A stretch of DNA of 64,000 nucleotides, taken from NCBI RefSeq assembly GCF_025766255.1, contig NW_026516760.1, positions 1 through 64,000 on the forward strand. The letters run 5' to 3'. The stretch's first letter is position 1. The number at the start of each line of letters is the position of its first letter. A program made the translations under genes and the position numbers. The DNA comes from Zychaea mexicana (taxonomy: Eukaryota > Mucoromycota > Mucoromycetes > Mucorales > Lichtheimiaceae). The notes beneath the pieces were generated by a model. It had not been told where the DNA came from and did no database searches. It saw only the letters and a list, made by a program, of their open reading frames with translations. Shown in pieces: positions 21,487-32,683 of the stretch.

Positions 21487-24400
21487 ATGACAGTGTCTAA
21501 TGACAACAAACCCTTTACGTGTCTTAACTGTAACGTACGCTTCAACGAGTTCTCGAACAGCACGAGCAAAAAAGAACATTTTGCAAACTGCCAAAGTGAC
21601 AATGCCACTTCACAGGTAATTGATTGTACTTAGACAGCTAAATTTCAGTACCATTGCTGATTGTTTTAGCAGGTGGATCCAGGTATGGAACTTGATGATG
21701 AAAGTAGCGCCGTTCAGGGCTGCGACGATTTCGCAGAGACAATCGACGACTTCGACGTGGACGTGGAATCTATCATGGATTCTATTGGAGATAACGAAAG
21801 TGGCGAAGCGATGGATTATGATTCCATCGGCGGTTATGATTCGCCACATGCAACGGAACTTCTGACAGAAGCAGATGATATGGGGTACAGCACATCAGAC
21901 TTGGCGCTGGTTTCATCGGCTAGCGCGTCGGACAATCAAGAACGAGAATTGCTGCCGCGTGACATATACTTCAGTACTGAAGACGACCAGTTGCCACCAA
22001 ACGTCCAGGCGTCACTAGACATCTTTGCTGAAGCCAAAAAGGGCGGGCTAGCAAGAGACAGTTTTGACAGTATTATTAAGATTTTCAATAGTTACGTCGA
22101 AACTACCCAAGCGCAAAACGAGCAAGTACGTCCACTATTAAGTCATTACAGGTGTAAGTTCAACATGATACGCCGCTTTCCAGTGCAGCCTTCCACATAT
22201 CGTGCTTGTCCCGGTGGGTGCAAAATGTTTCTTGACGACAATCACGAAGAAACATGTGGTGTATGCAAGAGGGATTTATATGAAGAAGATGCTGGATCTA
22301 TCACCCGCAAAAAGTCTTTGGCATCCAGTGTAAAGCAATTGTCTATACGAGATCAGCTCGCGTTACTCGTGTATGACCGGAAAACTCGGGAGCTCTTGCG
22401 CCATCGAGCTAAGCGTGATGAGTACGTTCGGCAAACTGACACAGATGATGATAGTGATGATGATGAAACGGATGACGAAAGTGCGATGACAGACATATTC
22501 GACGGAAAAATCTACAAAAAAGCAGTCGATACCTTTTTCCGCGGCGAGCTCGATATTGCAGTCAGCTTGTACACGGACGGTTTTCAAAAGTTTGATGCTA
22601 TGACAATCGTTCATTTCCAGGTGCTCAATTTTCCATTGTCTTGTCGCACCGAGCAAAAGTATATGCTGCAGTCATGCATCATTCCTGGACCTCGAGCTCC
22701 TGTGGACTTGTTCAGTTTTTTGCAACCGGCAATAGACGAATTTCAAGAATTGGAAAGCCGTGGAATGAGGGTTTGGACCCAGGATGGACCTATTGTCGTA
22801 AGAGCAAGTCTCTTCTACTGTGGAGGTAATGAACACTATGATCGAATCGGACAATGGATTGAGAGTAGTGATGGTTATTGTAGATAAATGAACTGACTTG
22901 CTTTTACCTGACTTTTTCATCAATCGGTTGCTGTTCGTACATGGGCGGTTCGTGGATACGATCAGGGGATATACCAGCAGTTGCTAAGATGTGTAATCAT
23001 GCGTCACATAATCATCAATTCGGCTGTCGTGTTTGTTTTGTTGATAAGTTTGACGTGTCAACCAGAAACTACGCACCTCGTGACCGAACAGCAGCATATC
23101 GCGCGCCCGAGCATTATGGACAAGATGGTAGCTTCCAAAACCAACATTTTAGAGAGGCAATGAAAAAACTGGGTCAAAATGGACCTACCCCTTTCGCCGC
23201 GCTGCGTATTTTCCATGGGCCATCAATGTTTCCTTTGGACTATATGCATCTTTTTGGATACGGATGTGGCAAAGTAAGGGCAGCATAAAGACGAATCAAG
23301 AGAGAGAGGCACACACGTGGGAGAATCGAGGAAATGTGTGGTTTGCGTTTTTGCGATACTAAAAGCAGTGTTTAGCAAATCGTTCACCTGTTGCTTGGGT
23401 CAGACTATACCGTCGATAGTGCTAAGGCACCTATCCGCCTCAACACACAGCAACTCCGTTCCATCGACGCCGTGATGGGTTCATCGATGAAAAACCTACC
23501 GTCTACATTTTCCAGCAATTGCTCGGACATTACCAAACAGTCTAAATATTTTCGTGCAATCGATTATCTACACTTCATGCGCTTTGTTCTTCCCACTATC
23601 ATCGTCGAAGTTTTAACCGATACGCATCGTCAAGCAGTTCTAGCTTTGGCAGACATTGTGCAGAGGGCATCATCACGAACAATAACCGAGTCTGATATAC
23701 AGTCATATCAGGAATCGCTGAAGACGTGGCACAAGTGGTTATCGAAACAAGTTGACGACAAAGCGATTGCTCCCAATATTTTCACGGTTTCACAGCATTA
23801 CCTCACTCATATCCCGTACATGCTACGGCGTATGGGACCCTTGGTGATCTATAGCGCATTTGCAATGGAAAGGGCAATAGGTGCAACTAAAAAGCGTATC
23901 AGGTCGAGGAAGCTTCCTGGTGTAAATGCTGGTATGTTATCTGTGCGATTGCTCTTATTCTCTTCCTATCTTATGCTCAAACCAAGAAACATGGATCCTA
24001 GGAAATATTATGTTAGAGCTGGCGATGGAACGACGACTCGAAAGAATTGGTGATAGGAGTGTCTGTTGTAATCAAATGGAAACAGAAAATGAACAAATGA
24101 ATGTACTGAGTGAAGACGATGCTGACGTAGAAGCTCCTGAACTGTGGGCTCCCTTCACGACCATCTCCCTACAGGCACTGGGTAGTGTATACGAGGTCAA
24201 TTTGATCAAGAAGGTTAGTCCCAAAGCACAAGACAGGTAAGTTAAATTGAGCTGTTGAAGTAATGTAAAAGCTGTTCCGTAGATCACGGATTATTACATG
24301 GTTTTTGAGGGGAGAAATATTAGTGTCTCGCCTAATGACGAAGTAAAGACGGCGAAACGCATGTGGAAAAAGAATGGGATTGTTTTCGGCTCATCGTCAC

Positions 24401-24777
24401 CCTACGGTGGATCGACACGGAAGAATAATTTTGTACGCCTGCGGTTGACCATTAACACCAACAGGCAGCGTAACAATCGCGTTCAGCAGTCCAGGCTTAT
24501 ATTTTATGGTGAAGTTATGGTGTACTTTCAGCATTATGATGGAGACGCCGCCAAATTACTTGCCTTGGTGAAAGTATACGAGGCTAAAAAGTCTAATGAC
24601 AGTGGCACGTGGCCGTATCGCACAGACGGAGCAGCCTGGAAATATACGGTGGCTAATGTAAAGCGTATTAAACAGTTGGTGTGGAGTGTTGAAAGTACAT
24701 CGAAGCGTCACTACTTTTGTTGGGCAGGTCGCAAACGAGACAACGAACTTCTTGGGGAACTGCGGTATCTATGGTGA
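21487..24777 (+). CDS. CACTA Tnp2-type transposase, multi-exon
   Basis: Exon 1 (21487-21615) encodes a C2HC finger (CLNCNVRF...HFANC), and a GT-AG intron (21616-21672) follows. Later exons carry a zinc motif (CPGGCKMFLDDNHEETCGVC), then segments typical of the Tnp2 family: a DGFQKF aspartate motif near 22577, a GDIPAVAKMCNHASHNHQFG motif near 22966-23030, and DYMHLFGYG near 23240. The rest runs through about 23391-24240 and 24298-24777. Introns are inferred where the frame changes; I could not fix every boundary, and a few changes could be decay. The family excises and reinserts CACTA elements by recognising the subterminal repeats. Confidence 0.75.
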
Positions 24778-24946
24778 TTTCCATTTTAGGCAGTATCAAA
24801 GCATAGTTCATCCTTTTTTCCTTATATGCTTCACCTTGCCTCCTTGTTTGCTTCACCTTGCCGTTTGAAAAAAAAATTTTCGTTCCTTTTCTTATTCCTT
24901 CTCCTCTTTCTTCAATAAAAAAATATCACACTGAAACAACTCAAAC

Positions 24947-26209
24947 ATGGATCCTCAAATTCAAGCAATTCTTAACGCTATCAAGGATAGTAACGATTCA
25001 ATGCTTGCTCTTGCGCGATCGGTCGGCTCCTTGGCGAGAGAAGTTGATGACATTGGTAAGGCCCTTGATGATCTCTCAACATCAGTAAACCTCATAGGAG
25101 GGGATGTTGAAAGTATCAGAAATGCTGTCCTTTCAGGTCCCTCTGTGGAATCCTCCAGCTCCGGGTCACTAGCATCTCTTTCTGGACTGTTCGACGGCAT
25201 TGTCTTGAGACGCTCATACAGACGCAAAGTCAGCTCACAGACGAAGTTCGTGATGGAGGAGCTCATTGGTCTGTGCTACGACGTTGCCAGGGAGCATCAA
25301 CTCGATGTCACCCGTATCGACGAGGTTAACATCAGGGACAACGTCTGGGGACGCGCCGGGATTATTGTTGAGGGCATTCTCAGCAACCCTGATGTCGATC
25401 CGCTCCGAACGACCTGGTCAGCGATGCCAGAGACGACCTTAAAGGCACGGGAAGACTTGGAGAGCACATGCCAAGGATTTGCACCCTTGGCTGCGTGCGT
25501 GAACAGTTGGGCTGCAAACAAGATCCTGCAGCTTCGTTGGGACCGGGCAATAACTTACAAAAGACGTGTTGCTCAGGGCGGCGTCTCCAAAAAGAATAGT
25601 AAGTACATACTAGGAGTATTAGCATTTCCGGTATATTTACCTATATATAATGCTTGCCTTTGGACATTTATAGTTTTGACACGCCATAACTCATCAACAT
25701 CATCGAGCGCTGCACAAGAGGAAACATCTGTTTCTTCAGAAGAAAGGTATATATACTCTACCATTGCTAATGTATTTGGCATACTTCATAGCAAGTACAT
25801 ACTCACACATTGGTTGTATTCAAGCAGTGCTCGTCAGCACCGCGAGGTCGCAGCATTGCCGTCAACACCAACTACAGACGTCGTTCCACGGCTCATGGTG
25901 TCAGAGTCGGAAGATGAAGAAACGGCACAACTGCCAAGTTTGTTGCTGTCTCTACACCAAGGTAAACAATAGATCAACGATCCATATTGCATAGCATGAA
26001 ACGAGCATCCACGATATGCTAACACGATTGAAACAGAGACCACATCGCGCAAACGCGCCCGTTCGTGTGATGGCTCTGCTGATGACGTATCTGAGAGCAC
26101 CAGTGGTCCTCGTGGCCCCCGTGCTCGTGGTGGTGGTCCCCGTGCTCGCGGTCGTGGTGGTCGTGGTCGTGGTGGTCGTGCTCGCGGTCGTGGTCGTGGT
26201 GGCAACTAA
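24947..26209 (+). CDS. CACTA accessory protein with RGG tail (TnpA-like role)
   Basis: The start MDPQIQAILNAIKDSNDSML leads into a coiled-coil region (20-60), then a globular middle without a recognised domain. Introns fit at 25599-25673, around 25748-25826, and at 25960-26034, where the branch sequence GCTAAC is clear. The last exon (26035-26209) encodes a basic stretch (SRKRARS) and a glycine-arginine tail (RGRGGRGRGGRARGRGRGG). In plant CACTA elements a second gene encodes a TnpA protein that binds the subterminal repeats; position suggests the same here, and an RGG tail could bind nucleic acid. Homology was not tested. About 330 residues after splicing. Confidence 0.65.
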
Positions 26210-26624
26210 TCATAGCAGAATGCCAACCACACTTTTGACCTACGAATAAAATACAGTCATCTCCTATCAAATAATTTTTTCGTATATCAGTGGTCGCAAT
26301 TAATTAAAAATGAACACTTATTTTGCGTGTATACTGCACAATGCAAATATGATTTGTCAAAGTTTTATAATAGAAAGCAAAATTTAATAATAAGCATATT
26401 TTTATCATCCAATCATGATCAGTTTTTTGCATATATAATATGAAAGAAGGCCAATGGAGAAATGTGAATAGCTGATGAAGTATCCAATGATGCTCCCAAA
26501 CGGATACAGCTATACGTACAACGACCAATAAGACACGATGTATGTACCCAATCATAAACACAGTTGAACGCATTTCACGCTTCAACCGACCAATAAGACG
26601 AATCAGAGAAACCACGCATATTAA

Positions 26625-26764
26625 GGTATATTAAGGTTTTTTCAGGTTTTTTCAGGTTTAAAAAAAACCTGAATATACCTTAATTTGCCCGTTTCAGGTT
26701 TTTTCAGGTTTTAGGTTTTTTCAGGTTTATTAAGGTATATTAAGGTTTTTTCTTTCCTATAGTG
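26625..26764. repeat. CACTA right subterminal repeats and terminal inverted repeat
   Basis: Repeated AGGTTTTTTCAGGTTT and TATTAAGGTATATTAAGG units lie in both orientations inside the right end. The left end (21325-21370) has the complementary AAACCTGAATAAACC units. These are probable transposase-binding sites. Confidence 0.85.
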
Positions 26765-26852
26765 ATATAGTTGTTTCAATTTTGTAATCCTTAATGAAAT
26801 TTGTAATCACCAAATATTTTTGTAATCTTTATAAATATAAAAATTTCATAAA

Positions 26853-26965
26853 CTGGCGGAATGGTAATGAGCATACCCTCTTCTAAGCTAGACCAACTAG
26901 ATCGATGCTTAGCTTGACAGAATAGAATTATATACAATTTTGTTATTTATAACAAATATTAATAA
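26853..26965 (+). repeat. tRNA-like (Arg-UCU-like) SINE candidate
   Basis: TGGCGGAATGGTAATGAGC fits a Pol III A box and tRNA D arm and is followed by CTTCTAA, like the anticodon loop of an Arg-UCU tRNA. No good acceptor stem is seen, so it is not a working tRNA gene. The tail AATTTTGTTATTTATAAC also ends the insertion at 59336-59663, and the tRNA-like core recurs there and at 56341-56392. The boundaries of this copy are uncertain; the chromovirus sits about 80 bp to its left. Confidence 0.45.
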
Positions 26966-27048
26966 TATGATTCATTCTCCTACATTTCCAAACATAATTC
27001 TGTGAGATAACATGTTCTTTCACTATTTAAATCATGCTCTTATACAAT

Positions 27049-27805
27049 TCAGCTTACAGCAAGTGTTTTAAAGAAGCAGATAAATGGCAGGAGAGTAATA
27101 TCCTTTTCAGAAAATCCAATAGCAACATCGACTCTCTGCTCTTTGTTCATCACATAGATACTAGGCGCCTGTGTTGACATGGACCAATGTCTGATGGAAT
27201 GGCCTGCGTAAAGAAAAATTCAATTGCTCACACATTGTACCATACATAATTAAACGTGATATATCCTGACTCACTTACCATGAGCATGAAGAAAATGGAT
27301 CTTGACATATGAGAAAGTCTTGAACGAAGCTTTATCATATAACTGCGCCAGGGTTCGCATCATTGGCAGCATTCCAAACATAGCTTTATAATGGTCAAAG
27401 CTTATTTCACTAGCATCATTGGAGCCATAGCCAGAGGAAACTTCAGTCAAAAGAATTTCAGACGAAGACAGATCATTAGCTCTGAGTGTTCCATCAGCAT
27501 TGTACTTATAACGGCGGTCATTCATTCCTTTCTGCTTGAGTTGGATGGTCATGGCATCGAGTTCAATTTCTCCAGGAAAAAAAGTAACTTTGTGGTTGTT
27601 GTTGTGCAAACATTTGGTAGTGGCCTTCATACAGTTGTCAAACAAGTATGATCGATAGCATGATTCAGACTTTTGAAGCACGTCGGTACCACAATTGTCA
27701 TATATATAGTAATTACTAAACAAGCAATGTCAATTGAGTATATATTCAAGTCTTTTACTTACAACGTGCCACAAATATCGACAATCAGCTTTTTCTCTGC
27801 AGCAA
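27049..27805 (-). pseudogene. Truncated lineage-specific gene, unknown function
   Basis: Minus-strand exons at 27723-27279 and 27203-27049 are joined by a good GT-AG intron and read on through HAHGHSIRHWSMSTQAPSI to a stop. A further upstream exon (about 27805-27765) appears to precede another intron. From memory this resembles the C-terminal part of large multicopy proteins in Mucorales; no function is known to me. The 5' part is lost where the hairpin array begins at about 27806. It may belong to the same broad family as the decayed gene at 6991-7973. Confidence 0.5.
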
Positions 27806-28072
27806 GGGAGAGTAAATGGAATCTTTCAGATTCTCATTTTACTCTTAATAACTAACTACCGTTAGTTTAGGTTTGCTTCGCAAAGACCAGCTAGTGCTTC
27901 GAAAAATCAAAGATTTTTCTTACACTACCACCCCCAATATAAGAAAGGGAGCAACTGATTCGGTTGCTTACAACCGAGATAATTAATATTTTAATTTCAT
28001 TAAAATATTATATTATCAAACATTTAAAAAACAATAATTCTTATTGATTTTTAATGTTTTCAGTTAGCACCC
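27806..28072 (+). repeat. Hairpin repeat, copy alpha
   Basis: Adjacent hairpins include GAATCT-TTC-AGATTC inside a GAGTAAA...TTTACTC stem, AACTAAC-TACC-GTTAGTT, TTTGC-TTC-GCAAA, GAAAAATC-AAA-GATTTTTC, CGGTTG-CTTA-CAACCG, AATATTTTAAT-TTC-ATTAAAATATT and CAATAA-TTC-TTATTG. Copy beta at 28362 is almost identical. Confidence 0.85.
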
Positions 28073-28361
28073 TTCCTTAACCCCCTAAAAAAAGATAAAT
28101 CTTTTTTGCACCCCTATCTTAATGGCTCATTTCATTCGCCACCATATATAAAGTTACCCTTCGGGTTAAAAGCCTCCAGTGGGGGGCTAACTTTATATAT
28201 TTTTCTAATATAATAATAATAATTTTAAGTTTCACTTAAATTATTTTATTATAAGAAAAAAGGAACTTAAGTTCCTTAAAGAAACAAGAACTTTGAAAAA
28301 AAAAAAAATTTTTTTCTTGTTCTATAAGAATGATGGAGGCACACCTCCATCTATTCTTAGA
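28073..28361 (+). repeat. Hairpin cluster between the two repeat copies
   Basis: Contains a three-way-junction candidate: outer stem TATATAAAGTTA/TAACTTTATATA enclosing ACCC-TTC-GGGT and AGCCTCC-AGT-GGGGGCT. It also has AATTTTAAGT-TTC-ACTTAAATT, the 18-bp palindrome AAGGAACTTAAGTTCCTT, and a long stem TAAGAAT.ATGGAGG-CACA-CCTCCAT..ATTCTTA. No coding potential. Confidence 0.7.
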
Positions 28362-28628
28362 AGGAGAGTAAATGGAATCTTTCAGATTCTCATTTTACTC
28401 TTAATAACTAACTACCATTAGTTTAGGTTTGCTTCGCAAAGACCAGCTAGTGCTTCGAAAAATCAAAGATTTTTCTTACACTACCACCCCTAACATAAGA
28501 AAGGGAGCAACTGATTCGGTTGCTTACAACCGAGATAATTAATATTTTAATTTCATTAAAATATTATATTATCAAACATTTAAAAAACAATAATTCTTAT
28601 TGATTTTTAATGTTTTCAGTTAGCACCC
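28362..28628 (+). repeat. Hairpin repeat, copy beta
   Basis: Near-identical direct repeat of 27806-28072 (a few substitutions, such as CCATTAG for CCGTTAG). The two copies flank the cluster at 28073-28361. Confidence 0.85.
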
Positions 28629-28925
28629 AAGGATTGGATCGTCTAGCACAACGTGGTTCAATTGCTCAACACAGCTTTGCATTTCAATGTTGGATTCCTA
28701 TGATACTAGTGGTGTTAGTTTTTCGATTTCCTAATTACATTGCAAAAACGGCATACTGCATCAAATATGGTTATGCACATCTCGGCAAGGCATGGGCTTA
28801 TATCCTGTATCGTGACTGACGACACTTCCTGGTTTAGCTTGGTATATAGGCCAGGAGGTAAACAGGCTCTACGTCGCACTAGCTTCCCACACCAGATCAC
28901 ATTATGCATTTCAGGACTAACATAA
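28629..28925 (+). pseudogene. Possible gene fragment, unknown
   Basis: Two overlapping plus-strand frames (to 28819 and from 28740 to 28925) give protein-like sequence, for example LAQRGSIAQHSFAFQCWIPM and TSWFSLVYRPGGKQALRRTS. One frameshift would join them. The segment is bounded on the left by the hairpin repeat. I cannot assign it. Confidence 0.3.
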
Positions 28926-29096
28926 TAAGTGTAAGCATGGGTAATTGTTATATTTCAATATTTTGTTTTTACCTCAGTTGCATGAAATATTCTGGTTACA
29001 AGCTTTCTTTAGTAAGTTACACAAATTATATAAAGTTATATAAATATTTTTTTTTGATTTTTCATAAAACACTTTTTTTCTTTTTTCTTTATCAAA

Positions 29097-29865
29097 ATGT
29101 TTAAATCAAATGAAACACTATTTCGAACACTTTACGACGATGAACAAGCTATAATCTATTCACAAAAGCAAGGACTTATAAAACCTTTTATTTGTAAAAA
29201 ATGTGAAAACCCATTATCCATTGGAAAATATTATCAAAGATATCGATTTTATTATTATCCAGATAATATTAGAAAAGGTGTATTTGCCGAAACATTATTT
29301 GAAAAAACAAATCTACGACCAATACAAATAGCAGAACTATTACGTCAATGGATGATTGGTGTGTATCTTTTATTATATAACATATCATATTGGATCAATT
29401 TGTTTTTTGTATAGATCCTTCTCCTATAAAAGTGTCTCTACAAATAGGAATTGATGATGAAACAGTTACACGATTATTTCAAAAATACGCTTTACGATAA
29501 AAACATGGATCCTTAACAATCAAGAGTTATGGAAAAATGTAATTGGTGGACAAGATGAAATTGTTGAAATCGGCAAATGCTGTTTTGGCAAAACAAAAAT
29601 TACTACTGCAAAGCATAAACAATACAGAAAACATATGTGGATATTAGGCGGTTATCAAAAAAAATCTGTTCTTTTTGGTGCCTGTTCAAAATCGAAAAAT
29701 GTCAACATTGTTACCAATAATCAAGGATCAAGTTTATCAAGGAACAACTCTAATCACTGATGGTTTACGATCTTATACAAGCTTAAATAAGATGGGATAC
29801 ATTCATAAAGCAGTTGATCATTCAAAATATTTTGTGGATCCAAAAGATTCAACAATACATACTAA
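29097..29865 (+). pseudogene. Merlin (IS1016/ISXO2-like) transposase remnant
   Basis: The N-terminal 105-codon frame has a zinc-ribbon-like ICKKC and reaches a probable intron near 29360-29413. Downstream, broken frames encode IGGQDEIVEIGKCCFGKTKI, then MWILGGYQKKSVLFG, and in another frame TTLITDGLRSYTSLNKMGYI and AVDHSKYFVDP, which are typical of the ISXO2-like DDE domain. The expected first catalytic Asp/Glu pair (VEIDE) reads VEIGK. There are several frameshifts, and the C-terminus is lost after HTKSIS. It is a dead element; termini were not found. Confidence 0.7.
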
Positions 29866-30094
29866 GAGCATCTCCAACGGTCGTTCTAAGTTCCATTTTA
29901 GGATTCCGAAATAGAAAATATCGAGTTCCAACGGTCGTCCTATTTCTACTCTATTCTAGAAAAGGGTCAAACTTTTTAGAATAGGCGTCCCAAAATTAGG
30001 GCATGTTTTCTAAAATAAAATCGTGTTGTTGTACACAGTAAAATAAAGCTCTCTCTTCTTTATAAATCACTTCCTTTTCCAACAACAATGGGGA

Positions 30095-30237
30095 CCGGCC
30101 ATGGTTATGATGATTTTAATGCGGTCTAGTAACCCTAGATGACTAATTAGCTAAGATATGTCAGGATAGCCAAACTAATTTTTATTGAAATAATTCATGC
30201 ACGAATGTCTTGGCATGCATACATTTACAGTTGACCC
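30095..30237. other. Right-end module of element X, copy 2 (inverted)
   Basis: The minus strand of this segment matches 15289-15411 at roughly 85 percent. It starts with CCGGCCATGGTTATGATGAT and ends with the GCATGCAT block, where a Tigger element is inserted at TA 30236-30237. Confidence 0.55.
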
Positions 30238-32568
30238 CCACTTTTTGCACCTCCGCTTTTTGCAGATCCTCAGTTTTTGCAGCTTTTTTTAGAGGAATCC
30301 CGCTCATCACTTAGTAAAATTGCAGTTTCCTCACTTTTTGCATTTTGCAGCCCAAAACCAGGACCTGCAATTTCCCGCTAGTGGTTTTCATTCTCCCCAG
30401 AGAGCGGCGACACTGAGAATCGAACCACTGATACTTCCTAGTTTTAAATATAAAGCTTTATATTTATTACATAAAGGTTTAATTACTGAAAATAATTGGT
30501 GATTCTAGATTGTTTGTTCTGGCTTTTCTTGCGGAAATCATCCCGGACTTTTCTGAGCTCATTCCAAATGTTTTGATGTTCCGCGGCATCTAAAATAGCA
30601 ATTGTTTTTTCTAGTATTCTTGTTTTTTCTTGCAAACTATATACTGGTGTAACAGGTTCAGATGAAACAACAGTCATGCTAGTATCTTCATTGCCATTGT
30701 CAACAACATCATCAGCTACTTTTTCATTATGAATAGCACTAACAATTTCTTCATCGGAAAGCAGTGGATGAACAGCTACAATTTCCTCAGGTGGATCTGC
30801 ATCAAAAGTGAAATTTGCAAGGTTGTTGGCACCATAAATAAGACTGAGATGATCATCAATCTGGCCAAGTGCAACTTCGTCTGCATTGTCTGACCCACTA
30901 TCAGTGCTGCTAGTCATGACTGCATCTATTACCCTCGTTTTTATGTAGCAGTTTACAATTGTCAGCACTGGAACACTTTGCCATGCCTCATGACACCATT
31001 GTATTGCTGTCAAAACATTAATACGAAACGTATTTCCGTCATTAACAGGCAGGCCTTTTTCCAAGCGCTCCTGAATTCTGCTATATGCATGCTCATATTG
31101 CAAATTCCTAATACAATAGAGAAAATAGTTACTTTCAAATTTCCATATACATATAAAATAAGCCTATCTAATAATTATAACAACAACGTACTTGAAATGC
31201 ACCTTGAGACTGCGGATAATACCAGCATCTAAAGGCTGCATGAGCGATGTTGTATTTGGCGGCAAATATACTAGCTCAACATTCTTTGGCTCGTAATCGC
31301 AAAAATGGCCCGAAAAGTTGTCTAAGAGCAATGCAATTTTTCTTTGCTGATACACCATCGATTTATCCAGCATAGTAAGGTACTTCTTAAAGATATCGCG
31401 CGTCATCCAGGCATTGGCATTTGCATGGTACTTCGAGATGTCAACCTTTCTCTGCTGTGCCTGTTGTTATATAGAAAATATAATAAGCAGTTGATCATCA
31501 TCTTTTACTTTATCGTATAGCATACTTTGCTGAAACAGGTTGGGCGCTGTGCCTTGCCAATGAACCAGGGGTGCCACTTATCAGATCCATCAGCATTCGT
31601 CGTCAATACAAGAGTCAACCGTGACTTGTCCTGCTTGACCCCTTTAAACGGTCCAGGTGCAATTGTAGACACAGGAGCACTGGAGTAGAAGACAGCTGTC
31701 TCGTCCATGTTGTAAATGTCCTTTAACGCATATTTTTCTAGCATCCATTGGATTTCAGGCAACTTGACTTCTGCGAGTGTGACATCAGCAGAGCTAGCTT
31801 CACCACTTATTTTTTAGACCTTGAGGTTATATCGTTTTTGGAAGCGGTTTTGCCAGCCATTGGAGAATGTGAAGTCCTCAGTAGAGATTTGCAGCTTAGT
31901 TGCAAAGTTTTCACCAGCTTTCTTGATAATATCCCAATTGATTGGGATCTTCTCATGGAATCTTTGTTCTATCCATGTATATAAAGCGTATTCTAGTTCC
32001 TATTGTATTATTTTTGCTTTCTTATTAGTAAAGTGAGTAGCAAGCAGTACTCAATAAGCTTAAACATACGGGAAACTTTGCTCGAGCTTTTTGTCTTTTA
32101 TTTCTCTCGATGCCGTTTCTTCTTCATGTTTTCTCTTAGCAATCATTCGTGAAATTGTTGTTGTATTCGGAACACTCTCAAGGTTGTATGTTGTTTTTAT
32201 CCAGTCGAGTAAATCCTTGTATGTAAACTTGCGCAGCGCTTTCTCTTTGGCGATGTAGTACTGATACGCTGCTTCACTTATTTCGTCAGTAAGCCTTTCA
32301 TATTTTCCTTTCGACATGATGTGTAGTTTGAGTAGTGTGTATAAGACAATTGCAAAAATTCAAGTCTTTTTATATAGACTTTGCAATGTGAAAGTAACCT
32401 CAACAAAGTACCGATATTCTTTAATTGGTTCATATAATTGACACTTAGTAAGCTAAGCTATACTCAGCCTGTGTAACACCCTTATACCCATCCTCACTTT
32501 TTGCAGTTCCCCTCTTTTTGCAGTTTTTTTCATGAAAAACCGCTACTGCAAAAAGCGGGGGTCAACTG
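30238..32568 (-). mobile_element. Pogo/Tigger element with TA duplication
   Basis: Terminal inverted repeats CAGTTGACCCCCACTTTTTG (left) and CAGTTGACCCCCGCTTTTTG (right, minus strand) are flanked by TA at 30236-30237 and 32569-32570. Length is 2,331 bp. Near-terminal runs of CTCACTTTTTGCA lie inside both ends. It lies between the right-end module of X and the Rep promoter and explains why they are apart in this copy. Confidence 0.92.
30483..32317 (-). pseudogene. Pogo/Tigger transposase, spliced or decayed
   Basis: The start (32317) encodes a CENP-B-type helix-turn-helix (TYKDLLDWIKTTYNLESVPN). Further pieces encode the DDE_1 domain: YNMDETAVFYSSAP (31762-31505), IALLLDNFSGH and LVYLPPNTTSLMQPLDAGII (31406-31164), giving a DD-D/E triad. 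The tail (31103-30483) is acidic and ends QSRITNYFQ. The gap between 32060 and 31762 may be an intron, but the frame there is disturbed, so I call the gene likely inactive. Size and domain order fit pogo elements. Confidence 0.7.
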
Positions 32569-32587
32569 TAAATTTTTGAAAAAAAAT

Positions 32588-32595
32588 AAAATTGA
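32588..32595 (+). promoter_or_regulatory. AAAATTGA promoter-like box, Rep copy 2
   Basis: AAAATTGAATTTTC lies 88 bp upstream of the Rep ATG at 32684. The Tigger end lies 20 bp further upstream, so the insertion spared the box. Confidence 0.65.
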
Positions 32596-32683
32596 ATTTT
32601 CTTTTAATATAAAAATAATACCACAGAATATAAAGCAAAATATATTTGTTATATTTTTTATTTTTATTACTTCAACAATCGAC

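Larger units (their letters stand above)
21316..26764 (+). mobile_element. CACTA (En/Spm) transposon inserted in the chromovirus target duplication
   Basis: Terminal inverted repeats start CACCGTAGGAAA on the left and CACTATAGGAAA on the right (minus strand). Both ends are followed by arrays of subterminal repeats around AACCTGAATAAACCT. The 3-bp target duplication ATA lies at 21313-21315 and 26765-26767, as expected for CACTA elements. The element is 5,449 bp and carries two genes in the same direction. Confidence 0.93.

Noticed and set aside
27806..28628. CRISPR-like array
   Set aside because: Units are different hairpins, not identical repeats with spacers, and the context is eukaryotic.
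29866..30000. Element end because of GAGCATCTCCAACGGT
   Set aside because: It looks like a Harbinger-type terminus but I found no matching inverted partner or duplication.
30395..30450. Possible tRNA gene because of a GGTTCGATTCT-like B box on the minus strand
   Set aside because: No A box or acceptor stem at proper distance; it lies in Tigger non-coding sequence.
32501..32683. A longer Rep copy 2 starting at 32501
   Set aside because: The extra codons come from Tigger end sequence and the AT leader; copy 1 starts at the position matching 32684.
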